Origin: Candidatus Thermochlorobacteriaceae bacterium | GTDB lineage: Bacteria > Bacteroidota > Chlorobiia > Chlorobiales > Thermochlorobacteraceae | DNA: 64,000 nt | Direction of reading: 5' to 3' | Assembly (NCBI GenBank): GCA_029263855.1 | Contig: JAJUFC010000005.1 | Span: 124,001-188,000, forward strand | In this document: positions 32,319-42,722 of the stretch, piece after piece | Numbering within the stretch: position 1 is the first letter of the stretch | Layout of the letters: each line of letters starts with the position of its first letter | The notes under the pieces: model-generated | Database searches by the model: none | Told to the model about the DNA's origin: nothing | The model's input: the letters and a program-made list of their open reading frames with translations, nothing else | Position numbers and translations under genes: made by a program

Positions 32319-33401
32319 ATGAAAAACGCGATTAAATACATCTTTTCCATCTCACTTGCGGGCTTGTTTTTCTGGCTTGCTTTCAAAGATTTTTCACGTG
32401 AAGATTTTGAAAAATTGGGTGAGGTTTTTTCTCGAATTGATTATCGGCTCGTCTCGATTGCCTTTATTTCTCTGACCTTCAGCCATGTGCTTCGGGCGTG
32501 GCGGTGGGGCATTTTGCTCTCGACGGTCAAAGAAAAAATGAGTTTGAAAAATCTCTTTAATGCCACGATGATTGGCTATGCGGTGAATTTAGCCTTGCCG
32601 CGTGTTGGCGAAATCACCAAAGCCGTGAATTTGGCGCAACAAGAAAAAATTGACGGCAAAAAAGTGCTCGCGTCAGTCGTTATTGAGCGGATTTTAGATA
32701 CCTTAATGTTTGCCTTACTTCTCGCGCTTTCCGTTTTTATTTTCCGCCGAAAAATCAATGATGCCTTTGGCGAAGTGCCTCTGGGCGGATTGAACTTATC
32801 GTTTGAACTTGCGTCATACTTAATTTTGCTCTTGTCGATTTGCGTTTTAGTTTTTTTTGCGATTGTCTCGCTTTATCCTGCTCAAATTGCGGCACGCTTC
32901 AAAGGGCTATTTCATCATCTTTCGCCGAAGTGGTCGGTTCGGCTTTCCAACGCGCTTGAGTCATTTATTGAAGGCACGGCGGCATTGAACAATCGGGCGA
33001 AATATGCTGAAATCGTTATTTCTTCAATCGTTATTTGGAGTTGTTATTTGCTCGCAGGCTTAGTGCCGATGTATGCGATTGAGTGGTCGACGACTGAAAT
33101 TTTCGGCTGGGCAGAAGGCTTAACCACAATGAGCATTTCTGCTTTTGGCTCGCTCATTACGCCCGCAGGCGCGGGCACATATCAATATGCCTGCTCTAAA
33201 ACGCTTGAAAAAATTTTCGATTTTAGTTTGATTGTCGCGTCCAGTTACGCGCTTCTAACTTTCGCTATTAACAACTTAACCTCTTTTATTCTCGGATTAT
33301 TCAGTTTCCTTTGGCAACGCAAAGACAAACTCGTGGAACTTTCCGAAGCAAAGGCTTCGGACGATAAAGCACAGGCAACGACGAACATTAACCTCATCTG
33401 A
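32319..33401 (+). CDS. LPG synthase TM-region/UPF0104 family membrane protein
   Basis: This is a 360-residue protein with about eight membrane helices and the family blocks LRAWRWGILL, NATMIGYAVNLALPRVGEITKA, VVIERILDTLMF, and a Gly/Ala-rich motif in GSLITPAGAGTYQ. This is the membrane half of lysyl-phosphatidylglycerol synthases without the aminoacyl-transfer domain, often called flippase-like. It lies between a glycosyltransferase and the BY-kinase, with gaps under ten bases, which suggests a role in lipid-linked sugar handling; direct function is unknown. Confidence 0.85.
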   Translation: MKNAIKYIFSISLAGLFFWLAFKDFSREDFEKLGEVFSRIDYRLVSIAFISLTFSHVLRAWRWGILLSTVKEKMSLKNLFNATMIGYAVNLALPRVGEITKAVNLAQQEKIDGKKVLASVVIERILDTLMFALLLALSVFIFRRKINDAFGEVPLGGLNLSFELASYLILLLSICVLVFFAIVSLYPAQIAARFKGLFHHLSPKWSVRLSNALESFIEGTAALNNRAKYAEIVISSIVIWSCYLLAGLVPMYAIEWSTTEIFGWAEGLTTMSISAFGSLITPAGAGTYQYACSKTLEKIFDFSLIVASSYALLTFAINNLTSFILGLFSFLWQRKDKLVELSEAKASDDKAQATTNINLI

Positions 33402-33409
33402 AACCATCA

Positions 33410-35821
33410 ATGGAGAACACCAACGGCTATACACGCAACGGAAACGGACTGCAAGACGGCGCAACCTATCGGCAACTTCAACAGGCTTTGCAAGAAAGCC
33501 AATCGCAAGATGTCGATATTTCAGGCTACCTTCGTGCTTTCTTCAAGGGCAAATGGATTATTCTGACGGTCTTTGTCGCCTCGCTTTTGATTGCAACGTT
33601 TATCGCCTATTCTCAGCCCGATGTGTATGAAAGCACAACAACGCTTATTCTGCGCAATCCTTCGTCGTCCGCTTCTGTCATTGTGAGTTTTACCTCCGAC
33701 AAAGATGCCGAAGACAGAGGCAATGAAATTCAAATTCTCAAAAGCCGTACGCTTGGTGAAGAAGTCGCTTACGAGCTTGTTCAAGCCGTTTATCAGAACC
33801 CGAATACGCGCGTCGATACGCTTGCCATTATCAAAGATGAAAACGGCAACATTGCGCCAATTGACCTGATCGCCGCTCGCGTCCGCAACGGGCTCGACGT
33901 CAAACTCGCCAAAGGAAGCACTTTTATGGAGGTAAGTTTCCGCGCCCTCAATCCATATGAGGCGGCGTTGGTTTCGCGCACCGCAGTTAAGGTCTATGAA
34001 GACCGCAAGAAAAAGTCTGCCAGCAAAGCCGCAACCGCACTTCGCCTTTTCTTGCAAGAGCAATTAGAACAAAAACGCGGAAAACTTTTGGATAGCGAAG
34101 AACGCCTTCAACGTTATATGGAAGACCAGCGCGTTGTGGCGATTGGGGAAGAATCCAACCGCATGATTGCTCGCTATTCCGACGCGCTTGCCAAAGTTGA
34201 TGAAGCCGAAGTGATGCTTAACGCCCTGACCGCCTCGCTCAATGCCTACAAGCAAGAAATGACCGCCCTCGAACCAAAACTCGCAAACTCCGCCGTGCAA
34301 GCCAGCACAGAAAATTACACCAAGCTCTTTCAACAAGTCATTGCGCAAAAGCAAGTCGATCGCGATAAAATTCTTTCCGACCCAAACCAAGACAACCAAA
34401 ACGTTCAAAATCAACTTCGCCAATTCGACGCCGAAATTGAAGTCTATAAACAAAAACTTCAAAAGGAATTTGAGCAACAAGTCAAGGACGGCTACGCCAA
34501 CATTCAATACCCCGAATACTATCAAGAAGTCGCCAAGAAAAAACTCGCTACCGAACTTGAAATCATCGGGATTCAATCGCGCCTGACAGCATATCGCAAA
34601 CTTGCCGAAGAATACGACAAAGCCTTTCTGCGCACACCTGCCAAGAACATTGAATTTGCTCGCCTTCAACGCAATGCGCAAACCTACCAAGAGCTTTACA
34701 ACTTGCTCGAGAAGCGTTATCAAGAAGCCCTCATTTCAGAAGAGCAAACGCCAAGCGGCATTGAGGTTGTCGATTTAGCCGTTCCCCAATATGTGCCCGT
34801 TGCGCCTAAGCGTCCTGTAACCATCATATTTGGCGTTGTGATTGGCTTGATTTTAGGGCTTGGTATCGTGCTTCTGATTCACGCGCTCGACCGAAGCATT
34901 CACACGCCCGAACAAACTGAAAAACTTGGCACGCTTCTCTCCACCATTCCTGTGATTGAAACTTTTGATGAAAATATCCGCGCCAAAGCCTCAACCAGTG
35001 TGAAGGTGATTGAAGGACCTGAATCGGAATCTCGCAAAATTGCCTCGCACTTGGTTACACACTTCGACCCAAAAAGTTCGGTTTCAGAAGCTTATCGCGC
35101 GCTGCGCACGAGTTTGCTTTTTTCGCGCGTCAGCACCGTTCAACCTGATGGAACAAAACTCGGTAGTCTTTTCGCTGTAACAAGTTCCGCACCAAAAGAG
35201 GGCAAATCAACGACGATTTCCAACCTTGCCATTACCGTTGCGCAAGGCGGTCAAAAAGTGCTTTTGATTGATTGCGACCTCCGCCGTCCTGTGCTTCATG
35301 CCGTTTTCGGATACAATAAAGAGCCGGGCATTACGAACTACCTTGTCGGACGCGCCATCGTTGATGACATCATTCGCACCTCGCCGATTCGCAACCTCGA
35401 CATCATCACATCAGGCACGATTCCGCCCAATCCGTCGGAACTTATCGGTTCGCAACGCATGAAGGAATTTCTTGCCGATATGCAAACTCGCTACGACCTC
35501 ATTTTGATTGATACACCGCCCGTCATTGCCGTAACAGACGCACAAATTGTCTCGACGCTCGTCGACGGCATGATTCTTGTTGTTTCTTCTGGCGTTACGC
35601 AAACCGAACTTGCCAAGCGTTCTAAAGACCTCATTTTGAAAGTCGGCGGCAAAATCGTTGGGCTGGTCTTAAACAACTTCGACATCTACAATACCTACGG
35701 CTCATACTACAAGTATTATCGCTATTACAACTACTACTACGAATCCAAAAATCCACAGCCGCTGAAGAAAACTTTCTTGGATTCGATCGTCGACCGATTC
35801 TCAAATAAACCTTCTGTTTAA
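33410..35821 (+). CDS. Polysaccharide co-polymerase/tyrosine autokinase (Wzz-BY-kinase fusion)
   Basis: This is an 803-residue inner-membrane protein. The Wzz-type N-terminal domain begins with membrane helix 1 (WIILTVFVASLLIATFIAY, about 47-65). A long periplasmic coiled coil (about 200-450) follows, then helix 2 (VTIIFGVVIGLILGLGIVLLI). The cytoplasmic kinase has Walker A SSAPKEGKST, Walker A' LLIDCDLRRP and Walker B LILIDTPPV. It ends with a Tyr-rich tail (YYKYYRYYNYYY), the autophosphorylation cluster of BY-kinases. It controls chain length and export of exopolysaccharide or capsule. It is nine bases after the flippase-like gene. Confidence 0.95.
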   Translation: MENTNGYTRNGNGLQDGATYRQLQQALQESQSQDVDISGYLRAFFKGKWIILTVFVASLLIATFIAYSQPDVYESTTTLILRNPSSSASVIVSFTSDKDAEDRGNEIQILKSRTLGEEVAYELVQAVYQNPNTRVDTLAIIKDENGNIAPIDLIAARVRNGLDVKLAKGSTFMEVSFRALNPYEAALVSRTAVKVYEDRKKKSASKAATALRLFLQEQLEQKRGKLLDSEERLQRYMEDQRVVAIGEESNRMIARYSDALAKVDEAEVMLNALTASLNAYKQEMTALEPKLANSAVQASTENYTKLFQQVIAQKQVDRDKILSDPNQDNQNVQNQLRQFDAEIEVYKQKLQKEFEQQVKDGYANIQYPEYYQEVAKKKLATELEIIGIQSRLTAYRKLAEEYDKAFLRTPAKNIEFARLQRNAQTYQELYNLLEKRYQEALISEEQTPSGIEVVDLAVPQYVPVAPKRPVTIIFGVVIGLILGLGIVLLIHALDRSIHTPEQTEKLGTLLSTIPVIETFDENIRAKASTSVKVIEGPESESRKIASHLVTHFDPKSSVSEAYRALRTSLLFSRVSTVQPDGTKLGSLFAVTSSAPKEGKSTTISNLAITVAQGGQKVLLIDCDLRRPVLHAVFGYNKEPGITNYLVGRAIVDDIIRTSPIRNLDIITSGTIPPNPSELIGSQRMKEFLADMQTRYDLILIDTPPVIAVTDAQIVSTLVDGMILVVSSGVTQTELAKRSKDLILKVGGKIVGLVLNNFDIYNTYGSYYKYYRYYNYYYESKNPQPLKKTFLDSIVDRFSNKPSV

Positions 35822-35841
35822 CTTAAACTCATTTAGCCACA

Positions 35842-37155
35842 ATGGACGCACTCCGCTTTGCCGACCCAGAAATTTATGCCGCGATTCAGTCTGAACTGGA
35901 ACGCCAAACCGACACCGTTGAACTCATCGCTTCGGAAAACTTCACCAGCCGCGCCGTGATGGAAGCCTGCGGCTCCGTCATGACCAATAAATACGCTGAA
36001 GGCTATCCGGGCAAACGCTACTACGGCGGATGTGAGTTTGTCGATATCGCTGAAAACCTCGCACGTGAGCGCGTCAAAAAACTCTTCGGTGCCACCTACG
36101 CTAACGTGCAGCCGCATTCAGGCTCAAATGCCAACATGGCGGTCTTCTTCGCCGTCCTTAAACCCGGCGATTCCATTCTCGGCTTTGACCTCTCGCACGG
36201 CGGACACCTTACGCACGGCTCACCCGTCAATTTCTCGGGCAAACTTTACAACGCCCATTTTTACGGCGTCGAAAAAGAAACAGGACGCATTGATATGAAT
36301 CGCGTCGCCGACATTGCCCAAAAGGTTAAGCCGAAATTACTCATCTGCGGCGCAAGTGCCTATTCACGCGATTGGGATTTCAAAGCCTTTCGCGAAATCG
36401 CCGACCGCGTCGGGGCTTTTCTCCTTGCCGACATTGCCCACCCCGCAGGGCTTATCGCCACAGGGCTTTTGAACAACCCAATTCCTCATTGCCACTTCGT
36501 TACCTCTACGACGCATAAAACGCTTCGCGGTCCGAGAGGCGGCATCATTTTGATGGGCGAAGATTTTGAAAACCCGATGGGCATTAAAATCAAAGCCAAA
36601 AATGGCGAGCGGCTGAAACTTATGTCGGAAGTGCTCGACACCGAAGTGATGCCCGGCGTTCAAGGCGGACCGCTGATGCACGTCATTGCAGGCAAAGCCG
36701 TCGGCTTCGGCGAAAATCTTAAACCCGAATACAAAGACTATACGCTTCAAGTCAAGAAAAATGCGGCGGCGATGGCGCAAAAATTCCTCTCGCTTGGCTA
36801 TAACATCATTTCGGGCGGGACAGATAATCACCTCATGCTCATCGACCTTCGCAACAAAAACGTGAGCGGCAAAGAAGCCGAACACTTGCTTCACGAAGCC
36901 GGCTTTACGACGAACAAAAACATGGTGCCGTTCGATGATAAAAGTGCTTTCGTTACCAGCGGCATTCGTCTTGGCACAGCGGCAATGACCACACGCGGCA
37001 TGAAAGAAGCCGAAGCAGAGTTCGTCGCCGAATGGATTGACCGCATTATTCAAAACGCGCATGCTTCCAATATCGCCTCACTTTGTGCCACAACAAAACA
37101 AGAGGTCAAAGACTTGATGTCTAAGTTTCCGCTCTACGACTTCGTTCTTGCATAG
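35842..37155 (+). CDS. glyA: Serine hydroxymethyltransferase
   Basis: This is a 437-residue fold-type I PLP enzyme: [12 protein letters not shown] at the N-terminus, [16 protein letters not shown]-like block ([16 protein letters not shown] here), and [14 protein letters not shown] with the PLP lysine. It converts serine and tetrahydrofolate to glycine and methylene-THF, feeding the folate pool used by metH. Length is normal. It starts 20 bases after the BY-kinase and ends in its own terminator. Confidence 0.97.
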   Translation: MDALRFADPEIYAAIQSELERQTDTVELIASENFTSRAVMEACGSVMTNKYAEGYPGKRYYGGCEFVDIAENLARERVKKLFGATYANVQPHSGSNANMAVFFAVLKPGDSILGFDLSHGGHLTHGSPVNFSGKLYNAHFYGVEKETGRIDMNRVADIAQKVKPKLLICGASAYSRDWDFKAFREIADRVGAFLLADIAHPAGLIATGLLNNPIPHCHFVTSTTHKTLRGPRGGIILMGEDFENPMGIKIKAKNGERLKLMSEVLDTEVMPGVQGGPLMHVIAGKAVGFGENLKPEYKDYTLQVKKNAAAMAQKFLSLGYNIISGGTDNHLMLIDLRNKNVSGKEAEHLLHEAGFTTNKNMVPFDDKSAFVTSGIRLGTAAMTTRGMKEAEAEFVAEWIDRIIQNAHASNIASLCATTKQEVKDLMSKFPLYDFVLA

Positions 37156-37167
37156 TCTTTCTTAAAT

Positions 37168-37200
37168 AAAGGCTCTTCGCAAAAACGGAGAGCCTTTCTT
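37168..37200 (+). terminator. Intrinsic terminator after glyA
   Basis: AAAGGCTCT and AGAGCCTTT form a nine-bp stem with a 12-base loop, followed by CTTATTTTT. Confidence 0.8.
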
Positions 37201-37265
37201 ATTTTTGCCCATCTTAAAAAGCCGCGTTGTAACGACCTTCTCAAAAACCAACCAAGTTGTAAAAA

Positions 37266-38702
37266 ATGAAACACACCAAAATCATCTGCACGCTCGGACC
37301 TTCAACCAACTCCGTTGAAAAAATCGTCGAGCTCGTTCATGCGGGCATGGACATTGCTCGCATGAACTTTTCGCATGGCATACACGCCGACCACAAAGCG
37401 CGCATTGACATGGTGCGCGAAGCCTCCAAAATCACAGGCAAACAAATCGCTATCCTGCAAGACCTTCAAGGTCCGAAAATTCGCATCGGCGATTTAGAAA
37501 AAACCGTGTTGCTCAAACAAGGCGACCGATTCACCATCACCACCAAAGAGATTCTCGGCACCTTCGACCGCGTTTCCACCTCCTACAAAGAAATCGTTAA
37601 GGATGTCCGCCCCGGCGATAGAATCTTGATGGACGATGGGCTTCTCGAGGTGCGCGTGCTTGAAAAATCGGATACTGATGTCGTTACTGAAGTTGTTATC
37701 GGCGGTTTGCTCAAATCAAAAAAAGGGTTGAACCTTCCGGGCGTGAATATGTCCGTCCCATCTCTTTCAGAGAAGGATATTCAAGACGTCTATTTCGGAT
37801 TGGATAACAATGTAGATTTAATCGCGCTCTCGTTTGTGCGTTCTGCGCAGGATATTCACGACCTTCGCCAAATTATCAACCTACGCCGCAAAGACACATG
37901 GATTGTGGCTAAAATCGAGCGTCCCGAAGCGATTACCAATCTTGAACAAATCGTTGATGCCACCAACGCCGTCATGGTGGCGCGTGGCGATTTAGGCGTG
38001 GAAATGAAAACGTCCTCCGTTCCGATTCTGCAAAAACGAATCGTTCAAACCTGCAACATCAAGTATAAACCCGTCATTATTGCCACACAGATGCTTGAAT
38101 CCATGACGGAAAACCCCCGCCCGACAAGAGCCGAAGCCAGCGACGTCGCCAACGCCGTTTACGATGGCACTGATGCCGTGATGCTTTCAGGCGAAACTGC
38201 CTCCGGCAAATATCCGATTGAGACGGTGCGCACCATGTCGGAAATCATCACGAATGTTGAATCGAGCGAGAATTATAGCCTGCTTGCCAAAGAGCGTTAC
38301 GCGCTTGCGCATAATATCGTAGGTAGCTCGACGGTCGATTTAAGCGAAGCAATTGCTGTTTCCGCCGTCGATGTTGCCAGCACGGTTCGCGCCAAAGCCA
38401 TTGTCGTTTTAAGCCACACCGGCTCGACGGCGATTAAGGTCTCTAAGCAAAAGCCGAACACGCAAATCGTTGTTATCACCGACAACGAATCCGTTCAACG
38501 ACGTATGAATCTTGTCTGGGGCGTGCAAACCATCTACACTGAAACCCTGACCTCTACCGACGAAAGTTTCAAAGCCATTGAACAACGCCTGATTGAACAT
38601 GGTCTTGTTCAACGCGACGATGTGCTCGTCTATACGATGGGCATTCCCATTTTGAAGCACGGCACCACCGACACCATTAAGGTGAGCAAAGTCGGAGCGT
38701 AA
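37266..38702 (+). CDS. pyk: Pyruvate kinase
   Basis: This is a 478-residue protein: KIICTLGPST at the start, ARMNFSHG, LQDLQGPKIRIG, the active-site segment WIVAKIERPEAI with the catalytic Lys, MVARGDLGVE, and ATQMLESM.....PRPTRAEASDVANAV. The C-terminal regulatory domain is complete (HTGSTAIKVSKQKP). It makes pyruvate and ATP from phosphoenolpyruvate and ADP in glycolysis. It is a single gene, with terminator upstream and a repeat downstream. Confidence 0.97.
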   Translation: MKHTKIICTLGPSTNSVEKIVELVHAGMDIARMNFSHGIHADHKARIDMVREASKITGKQIAILQDLQGPKIRIGDLEKTVLLKQGDRFTITTKEILGTFDRVSTSYKEIVKDVRPGDRILMDDGLLEVRVLEKSDTDVVTEVVIGGLLKSKKGLNLPGVNMSVPSLSEKDIQDVYFGLDNNVDLIALSFVRSAQDIHDLRQIINLRRKDTWIVAKIERPEAITNLEQIVDATNAVMVARGDLGVEMKTSSVPILQKRIVQTCNIKYKPVIIATQMLESMTENPRPTRAEASDVANAVYDGTDAVMLSGETASGKYPIETVRTMSEIITNVESSENYSLLAKERYALAHNIVGSSTVDLSEAIAVSAVDVASTVRAKAIVVLSHTGSTAIKVSKQKPNTQIVVITDNESVQRRMNLVWGVQTIYTETLTSTDESFKAIEQRLIEHGLVQRDDVLVYTMGIPILKHGTTDTIKVSKVGA

Positions 38703-38721
38703 CATTTCGCTGAGAGTAGCG

Positions 38722-38836
38722 CGTGCGGTCGTTTGTCGTTCCGAACACCGCGAGAAATCCAAGCGAGTTGAGAATTAAGAATGAAGAATTGCTTGCTTCC
38801 CGCTACTCATTACTCGTTATTCATTACTCATTAGTT
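38722..38836. repeat. Interspersed intergenic repeat, composite copy 2
   Basis: It contains, in order: a 28-base unit shared with 21073-21100 (one mismatch), a 26-base unit shared with 22186-22211 (one mismatch), and a 33-base unit identical to 22359-22391. The last two units keep the same order as at 22186-22391, so this is a composite element that comes in shorter and longer forms. It lies between convergent pyk and rplS. Confidence 0.75.
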
Positions 38837-38878
38837 GAGTGAGGAATCTATCATCGGTTGGAATTAAAGTAAAGGGAG

Positions 38879-38910
38879 AGGCTCCGCTGTTGGTAGGCAC
38901 AGCGGAGCGT
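38879..38910 (-). terminator. Intrinsic terminator of the rpsP-rplS operon
   Basis: GCTCCGCTGT and ACAGCGGAGC form a 10-bp stem with an eight-base loop. On the minus strand it is followed by CTCTCCCTTTACTTT, a weak T-rich tail. It lies 20 bases after the rplS stop codon. Confidence 0.65.
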
Positions 38911-38930
38911 AGTTACATGAAACTTCTCTC

Positions 38931-39293
38931 TTAGGCGTCGACGGGCTTCGGTGCGCGTTCTTTGACCTTTGCTGCCGCTTTGCCCGTGCGTTCGCGCAGA
39001 TAGAAGAGTTTTGCACGGCGCACTTTGCCTTCTTTGACTACTTCAATTTTTGCGATGCTCGGCGAGTGAATCGGAAACACACGCTCAACACCGACACCGT
39101 TGGAGATTTTACGAACCGTAATCGTCTCCGACATTCCCGATCCTCTGCGGTTAATGACAATGCCTTGATATTGCTGGATACGCTCTTTATCGCCTTCCAC
39201 CACGCGCACGTGGATATTCACCGTATCCGACGCTCGAAACGCGGGAATATCCGTTCTCTTGAATCCCGCTTCCACTAATTGAATTTTGTCCAT
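38931..39293 (-). CDS. rplS: 50S ribosomal protein L19
   Basis: This is a 120-residue protein with the L19 pattern: [65 protein letters not shown] and [20 protein letters not shown]-type end. It sits at the 30S-50S interface. It is the last gene of the ffh-rpsP-rimM-trmD-rplS group. Confidence 0.97.
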   Translation of the reverse strand: MDKIQLVEAGFKRTDIPAFRASDTVNIHVRVVEGDKERIQQYQGIVINRRGSGMSETITVRKISNGVGVERVFPIHSPSIAKIEVVKEGKVRRAKLFYLRERTGKAAAKVKERAPKPVDA

Positions 39294-39345
39294 GACTCTG
39301 TTTCAGTTAAAAGTTAAACTTGTTGTTCTAAAAATTTTTGAATTA

Positions 39346-40038
39346 TCACTTTGCGTCGTCTTCGCCTTTCAGCAAATCGGGTCGCCGTTGTTTCGTGCGT
39401 GCTACAGCGTTTTGCACTTGCCAGTCGCGGATTTTTTCGTGATGTCCTGAAAGAAGAATCTCAGGCACTTTCATTCCGCGAAAGTCGGCGGGGCGCGTGT
39501 AGTGAGCGCAGTCGAGCATTCCCGTTTGGAACGAATCGAGCAAGGCGGATTCGGAATCGTTCATCGCGTTTGGAATGAGTCGCACGAGGCTATCAATCAG
39601 CACCAATGCGGGCAATTCGCCACCCGAAAGCACATAGTCTCCGATTGAAATTTCTTTTGTTACCAACGTTTCTCGCACGCGCTCATCAACACCCTTGTAA
39701 TGACCACACAAGAGTATCAAATTTTTTTTCAAAGAACATTCGTTGGCAAGGCGTTGCGTTAATGTTTCGCCGTCAGGCGTTAGAAAAATCACGTCGTCAT
39801 ACTCGCGCTCTCGCTTCAACTTTTCTACGCACGCGAAAATTGGCTCAGGTTTCATAATCATTCCCGCGCCGCCGCCGAAGGGTGCATCGTCGACTTGCTT
39901 GTATCGCCCCAATCCGTAATCGTGCAGGTTGTGGACTTCGATTTCCACCAAGCTTTTTTCTTTCGCAATCCTCACGATTCCGTGCTCGAGCGGGCTTTTG
40001 AGGTATTGCGGCATAACGGTCAAAATATCAATGCGCAT
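39346..40038 (-). CDS. trmD: tRNA (guanine-37-N1)-methyltransferase
   Basis: This is a 230-residue SPOUT enzyme: [43 protein letters not shown] (AdoMet knot) and [20 protein letters not shown]. It methylates G37 next to the anticodon and prevents frameshifting. Its start codon touches the rimM stop (40038), as is common in this operon. Confidence 0.97.
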   Translation of the reverse strand: MRIDILTVMPQYLKSPLEHGIVRIAKEKSLVEIEVHNLHDYGLGRYKQVDDAPFGGGAGMIMKPEPIFACVEKLKREREYDDVIFLTPDGETLTQRLANECSLKKNLILLCGHYKGVDERVRETLVTKEISIGDYVLSGGELPALVLIDSLVRLIPNAMNDSESALLDSFQTGMLDCAHYTRPADFRGMKVPEILLSGHHEKIRDWQVQNAVARTKQRRPDLLKGEDDAK

Positions 40039-40541
40039 CAGAGAAACTCTTCGTATCGTTTGACCTTCACATAGCCGTTGGTCAGGTTGACTTCTTCAAT
40101 GAACTCGGCAATGGCAGGCATCAAAATCTTTTTTCCATCATTTAGCGAAATTTCATACACATCATTTGACGGCACTTTTAACACATTCGTGAGTTTGCCA
40201 ATTTCGTAGTCGTTTGACATCACACGAAGCCCAATAATCTCGTGGATATAAGCCACATCGCCTTTGAGTTTTGGCAAGTCCGATTCCGCAACAAAGAGGC
40301 TCTTGCCGACGAGCGTTTTTGCTTGTTCAGGCGTCTCGATTCCAGCAAAGCGATAAGTTGCGCTATCGGGCGCGACTGAAACGGATTTGACCTTGATTTC
40401 AACTGCTGTATCAGGTGCGTTTCCAATCCAGAGCGTTTTGCGTGTTTTAAGGCGTTCAGGGAAGTCGGTTTCGAGCGAGACCTTGACTTCCCCTTTCAAG
40501 CCTTTGATTTTCACGATTCGCCCGATTTCAAAGCGTCGCAT
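40038..40541 (-). CDS. rimM: 16S rRNA processing protein RimM
   Basis: This is a 167-residue protein with the RimM N-terminal barrel ([26 protein letters not shown]) and a PRC-barrel domain ([36 protein letters not shown]). It helps 30S maturation by binding S19. It overlaps trmD by one base; gene order is the usual one. Confidence 0.95.
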   Translation of the reverse strand: MRRFEIGRIVKIKGLKGEVKVSLETDFPERLKTRKTLWIGNAPDTAVEIKVKSVSVAPDSATYRFAGIETPEQAKTLVGKSLFVAESDLPKLKGDVAYIHEIIGLRVMSNDYEIGKLTNVLKVPSNDVYEISLNDGKKILMPAIAEFIEEVNLTNGYVKVKRYEEFL

Positions 40542-40562
40542 TGAACCAAGTTAGGAAGCACA

Positions 40563-40970
40563 TCAAGAAGCGGATTCCGCTTTCTTGGCTTCAGCTTCTT
40601 TCTTGGCTTTGCGGCGGCGGGCTTTGCGCGCCAAGTTGCGCGTTACGCGGGCGTTGCGGTTTTCTTGCCACTTTTGCATTTCCGCGTTGATTTCGTCCTC
40701 GCTTTTGCCTTTCTTTTTGAGGTAAAGGCGGTGAAGCAATCCCGTGCCGCGAATGACGCTACGTGCGGTGTCGGTCGGTTGTGCGCCGACGCCGAGCCAA
40801 TACGCAACCCGGTCTTCTTTGAGTTCGACCTTGTGCGGACGTGCTTTCGGAGCATATTGTCCAAGCACTTCTAAAAACGCGCCGTCGCGTCGTGCGCGTG
40901 CGTCCGTCGCCACAATTTGATAAATCGGCAGTTTCTTTCTGCCTGTGCGTCTCAATCTAATCTTAACCAA
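40563..40970 (-). CDS. rpsP: 30S ribosomal protein S16
   Basis: This is a 135-residue protein: [38 protein letters not shown] is the S16 signature and the [20 protein letters not shown] block follows. The C-terminal 45 residues are a Lys/Arg/Ala/Glu-rich tail longer than in E. coli, common in the FCB group. Confidence 0.97.
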   Translation of the reverse strand: MVKIRLRRTGRKKLPIYQIVATDARARRDGAFLEVLGQYAPKARPHKVELKEDRVAYWLGVGAQPTDTARSVIRGTGLLHRLYLKKKGKSEDEINAEMQKWQENRNARVTRNLARKARRRKAKKEAEAKKAESAS

Positions 40971-41036
40971 TTCGGTATCTGGTTTATGTTGAAAGTAAGT
41001 TGTGTTGTTTGAAAACTCATCACTTCGCGAAGTCGC

Positions 41037-42389
41037 CTATCGCCGCGCCGCCAGTCGTTCAATCGGAATGTTATCGGCGGTGATGCGCCGCCCTGCTTTA
41101 TCAAGTTTCGTGAGCGACTTCATCATTTTTTTCATTTCGGCAAATTGCTTCAGCAGGCTATTGACTTCTTGAACGCTCGTGCCGCTTCCTTTGGCGATTC
41201 TTGCGCGACGGCTTCCGTTGATGACATCGGGATTGCGCCGCTCTTCTTTCGTCATGGAGGAAATGATTGCCTCGACGCGCTTCATTTCTTTCTCGTTGAT
41301 TTGGTCCGCAGGAATCATTTTGCTCATTCCCGGTATCATGGAGACGAGGCTTTGAAGCGAGCCCATTTTTTTTATCTCTTGAATTTGGGCGTAGAAGTCG
41401 TTGAGGTCAAATTCGTTCTGAAGAAGTTTCTTTTGAAGTTCTTCGGACTTTTTGAGGTCTAAGCGTTCCTGTGCACGCTCGACGAAACTGACGATGTCGC
41501 CCATTCCGAGAATGCGTTGCGCCATGCGGTCGGGGTAAAAAATATCGAGGTCGTCGACTTTTTCGCCGCTACTGACGAACTTAATGGGCTTATTGACAAC
41601 GGTTTTAATCGAGAGTGCCGCGCCGCCGCGAGTGTCGCCGTCCATTTTCGTAAGCACCACGCCGTCGAAGTCCAATCGCTCGTTGAAGGTCTTGGCAGTA
41701 TTGACGGCTTCTTGCCCGATCATTGCATCAACCACGAACAAAATTTCTTCGGGGTTGAACATCTTTTTGAGCGTTTCCGCCTCCTGCATCATTTCTTCGT
41801 CAATCTGCAAGCGTCCGGCGGTGTCGATGATGGCAATATCGCGTGCGTTTTGCTTTGCGTATTCAATGCCTTGCTTGGCGGTTTTAATCGCGTCTTTCTC
41901 TTCAATCGCGAAAACAGGGACTTCGATTTGTGCGCCAAGCGTTTTGAGTTGGTCGATAGCAGCGGGGCGATAGACGTCTGCCGCAATCAGCAAGGGATTG
42001 CGTCCGCGCTTTTTGAGATGGAGTGCAAGTTTTGCCACAAAGGTTGTTTTCCCCGCGCCTTGCAAGCCCGCCACCATAATGACCGCCGGAATGCGATTGG
42101 TTTTGAGGTTCAAGTCGACTTGCTCGCCGCCCATCATTTCTTTGAGTTCATCGAAGACGATTTTCACAATCATCTGCGAGGGCGAAACGCTCTTGATGAC
42201 CTCTGCGCCGAGCGCTTTTTTGCGAACTTGCTCAATGAAGTTTTTGGTAACGGCGTAATTCACGTCGGCATCCAAGAGTGCGCGCTTAATATCGCGCAAC
42301 GCATTGCCGACATTGACTTCATTGATTCGCGCTTGTCCCGAAAGTTTCTTTAAGGCGGAATCGAGTTTATCGCTGAGTGATTCAAACAT
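41037..42389 (-). CDS. ffh: Signal recognition particle protein Ffh
   Basis: This is a 450-residue protein: N domain, GTPase G domain ([46 protein letters not shown]) and the Met-rich M domain ([36 protein letters not shown]) that binds 4.5S RNA and signal sequences. It targets nascent membrane proteins together with FtsY. It heads the ribosomal gene group on the minus strand; a TATCTTTG element lies upstream. Confidence 0.97.
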   Translation of the reverse strand: MFESLSDKLDSALKKLSGQARINEVNVGNALRDIKRALLDADVNYAVTKNFIEQVRKKALGAEVIKSVSPSQMIVKIVFDELKEMMGGEQVDLNLKTNRIPAVIMVAGLQGAGKTTFVAKLALHLKKRGRNPLLIAADVYRPAAIDQLKTLGAQIEVPVFAIEEKDAIKTAKQGIEYAKQNARDIAIIDTAGRLQIDEEMMQEAETLKKMFNPEEILFVVDAMIGQEAVNTAKTFNERLDFDGVVLTKMDGDTRGGAALSIKTVVNKPIKFVSSGEKVDDLDIFYPDRMAQRILGMGDIVSFVERAQERLDLKKSEELQKKLLQNEFDLNDFYAQIQEIKKMGSLQSLVSMIPGMSKMIPADQINEKEMKRVEAIISSMTKEERRNPDVINGSRRARIAKGSGTSVQEVNSLLKQFAEMKKMMKSLTKLDKAGRRITADNIPIERLAARR

Positions 42390-42722
42390 AATAATTCACG
42401 AAAATCGACATTCATCAAGGTTTAATCGCAGAGGCATTTGAGCCTGAACGCTACTTTGAACCATCATAAAAATTTCTTGAATTTCTTGAAAATTTCTTGA
42501 TTTTGGCTCAAAATCTTAAACAAGGGCGGCAAAGATAAGAAAAGATGCGTTGTGCGCAAAACAAAATTGAAATAGAACACCGATAAGACGGATTGTGCGG
42601 AATACACACAGATACTGCTCGCTGTGGATTCTTCGTTTCTCACACCTCACTCCTCGCTTCTCATTATTCAAATCTTCCCGCTTTGTTGTAACTTTGTGCT
42701 TTCAATTTATTAAGAACACCAC
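42390..42722. promoter_or_regulatory. Divergent promoter region between ffh and the Mla-type operon
   Basis: This is 333 bases without a gene. It holds a minus-strand TATCTTTG at 42530-42537 (for ffh) and a plus-strand TAACTTTG at 42689-42696 (for the permease gene, 27 bases before the ATG). Three close copies of ATTTCTTGA lie at about 42472-42500 in the ffh leader. The rest shows nothing recognisable. Confidence 0.45.

Noticed and set aside
34064-34723. 219-codon minus-strand frame opposite the BY-kinase gene
   Set aside because: It is antisense to the coiled-coil region; its Phe/Leu-rich composition is a mirror of Lys/Glu codons.
36364-37062. 232-codon minus-strand frame opposite glyA
   Set aside because: It is antisense to a full-length conserved enzyme and has no motif.
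41517-42353. 278-codon plus-strand frame opposite ffh
   Set aside because: It is antisense to ffh; length alone is not evidence here, since the coding strand lacks stops in this frame by codon bias.
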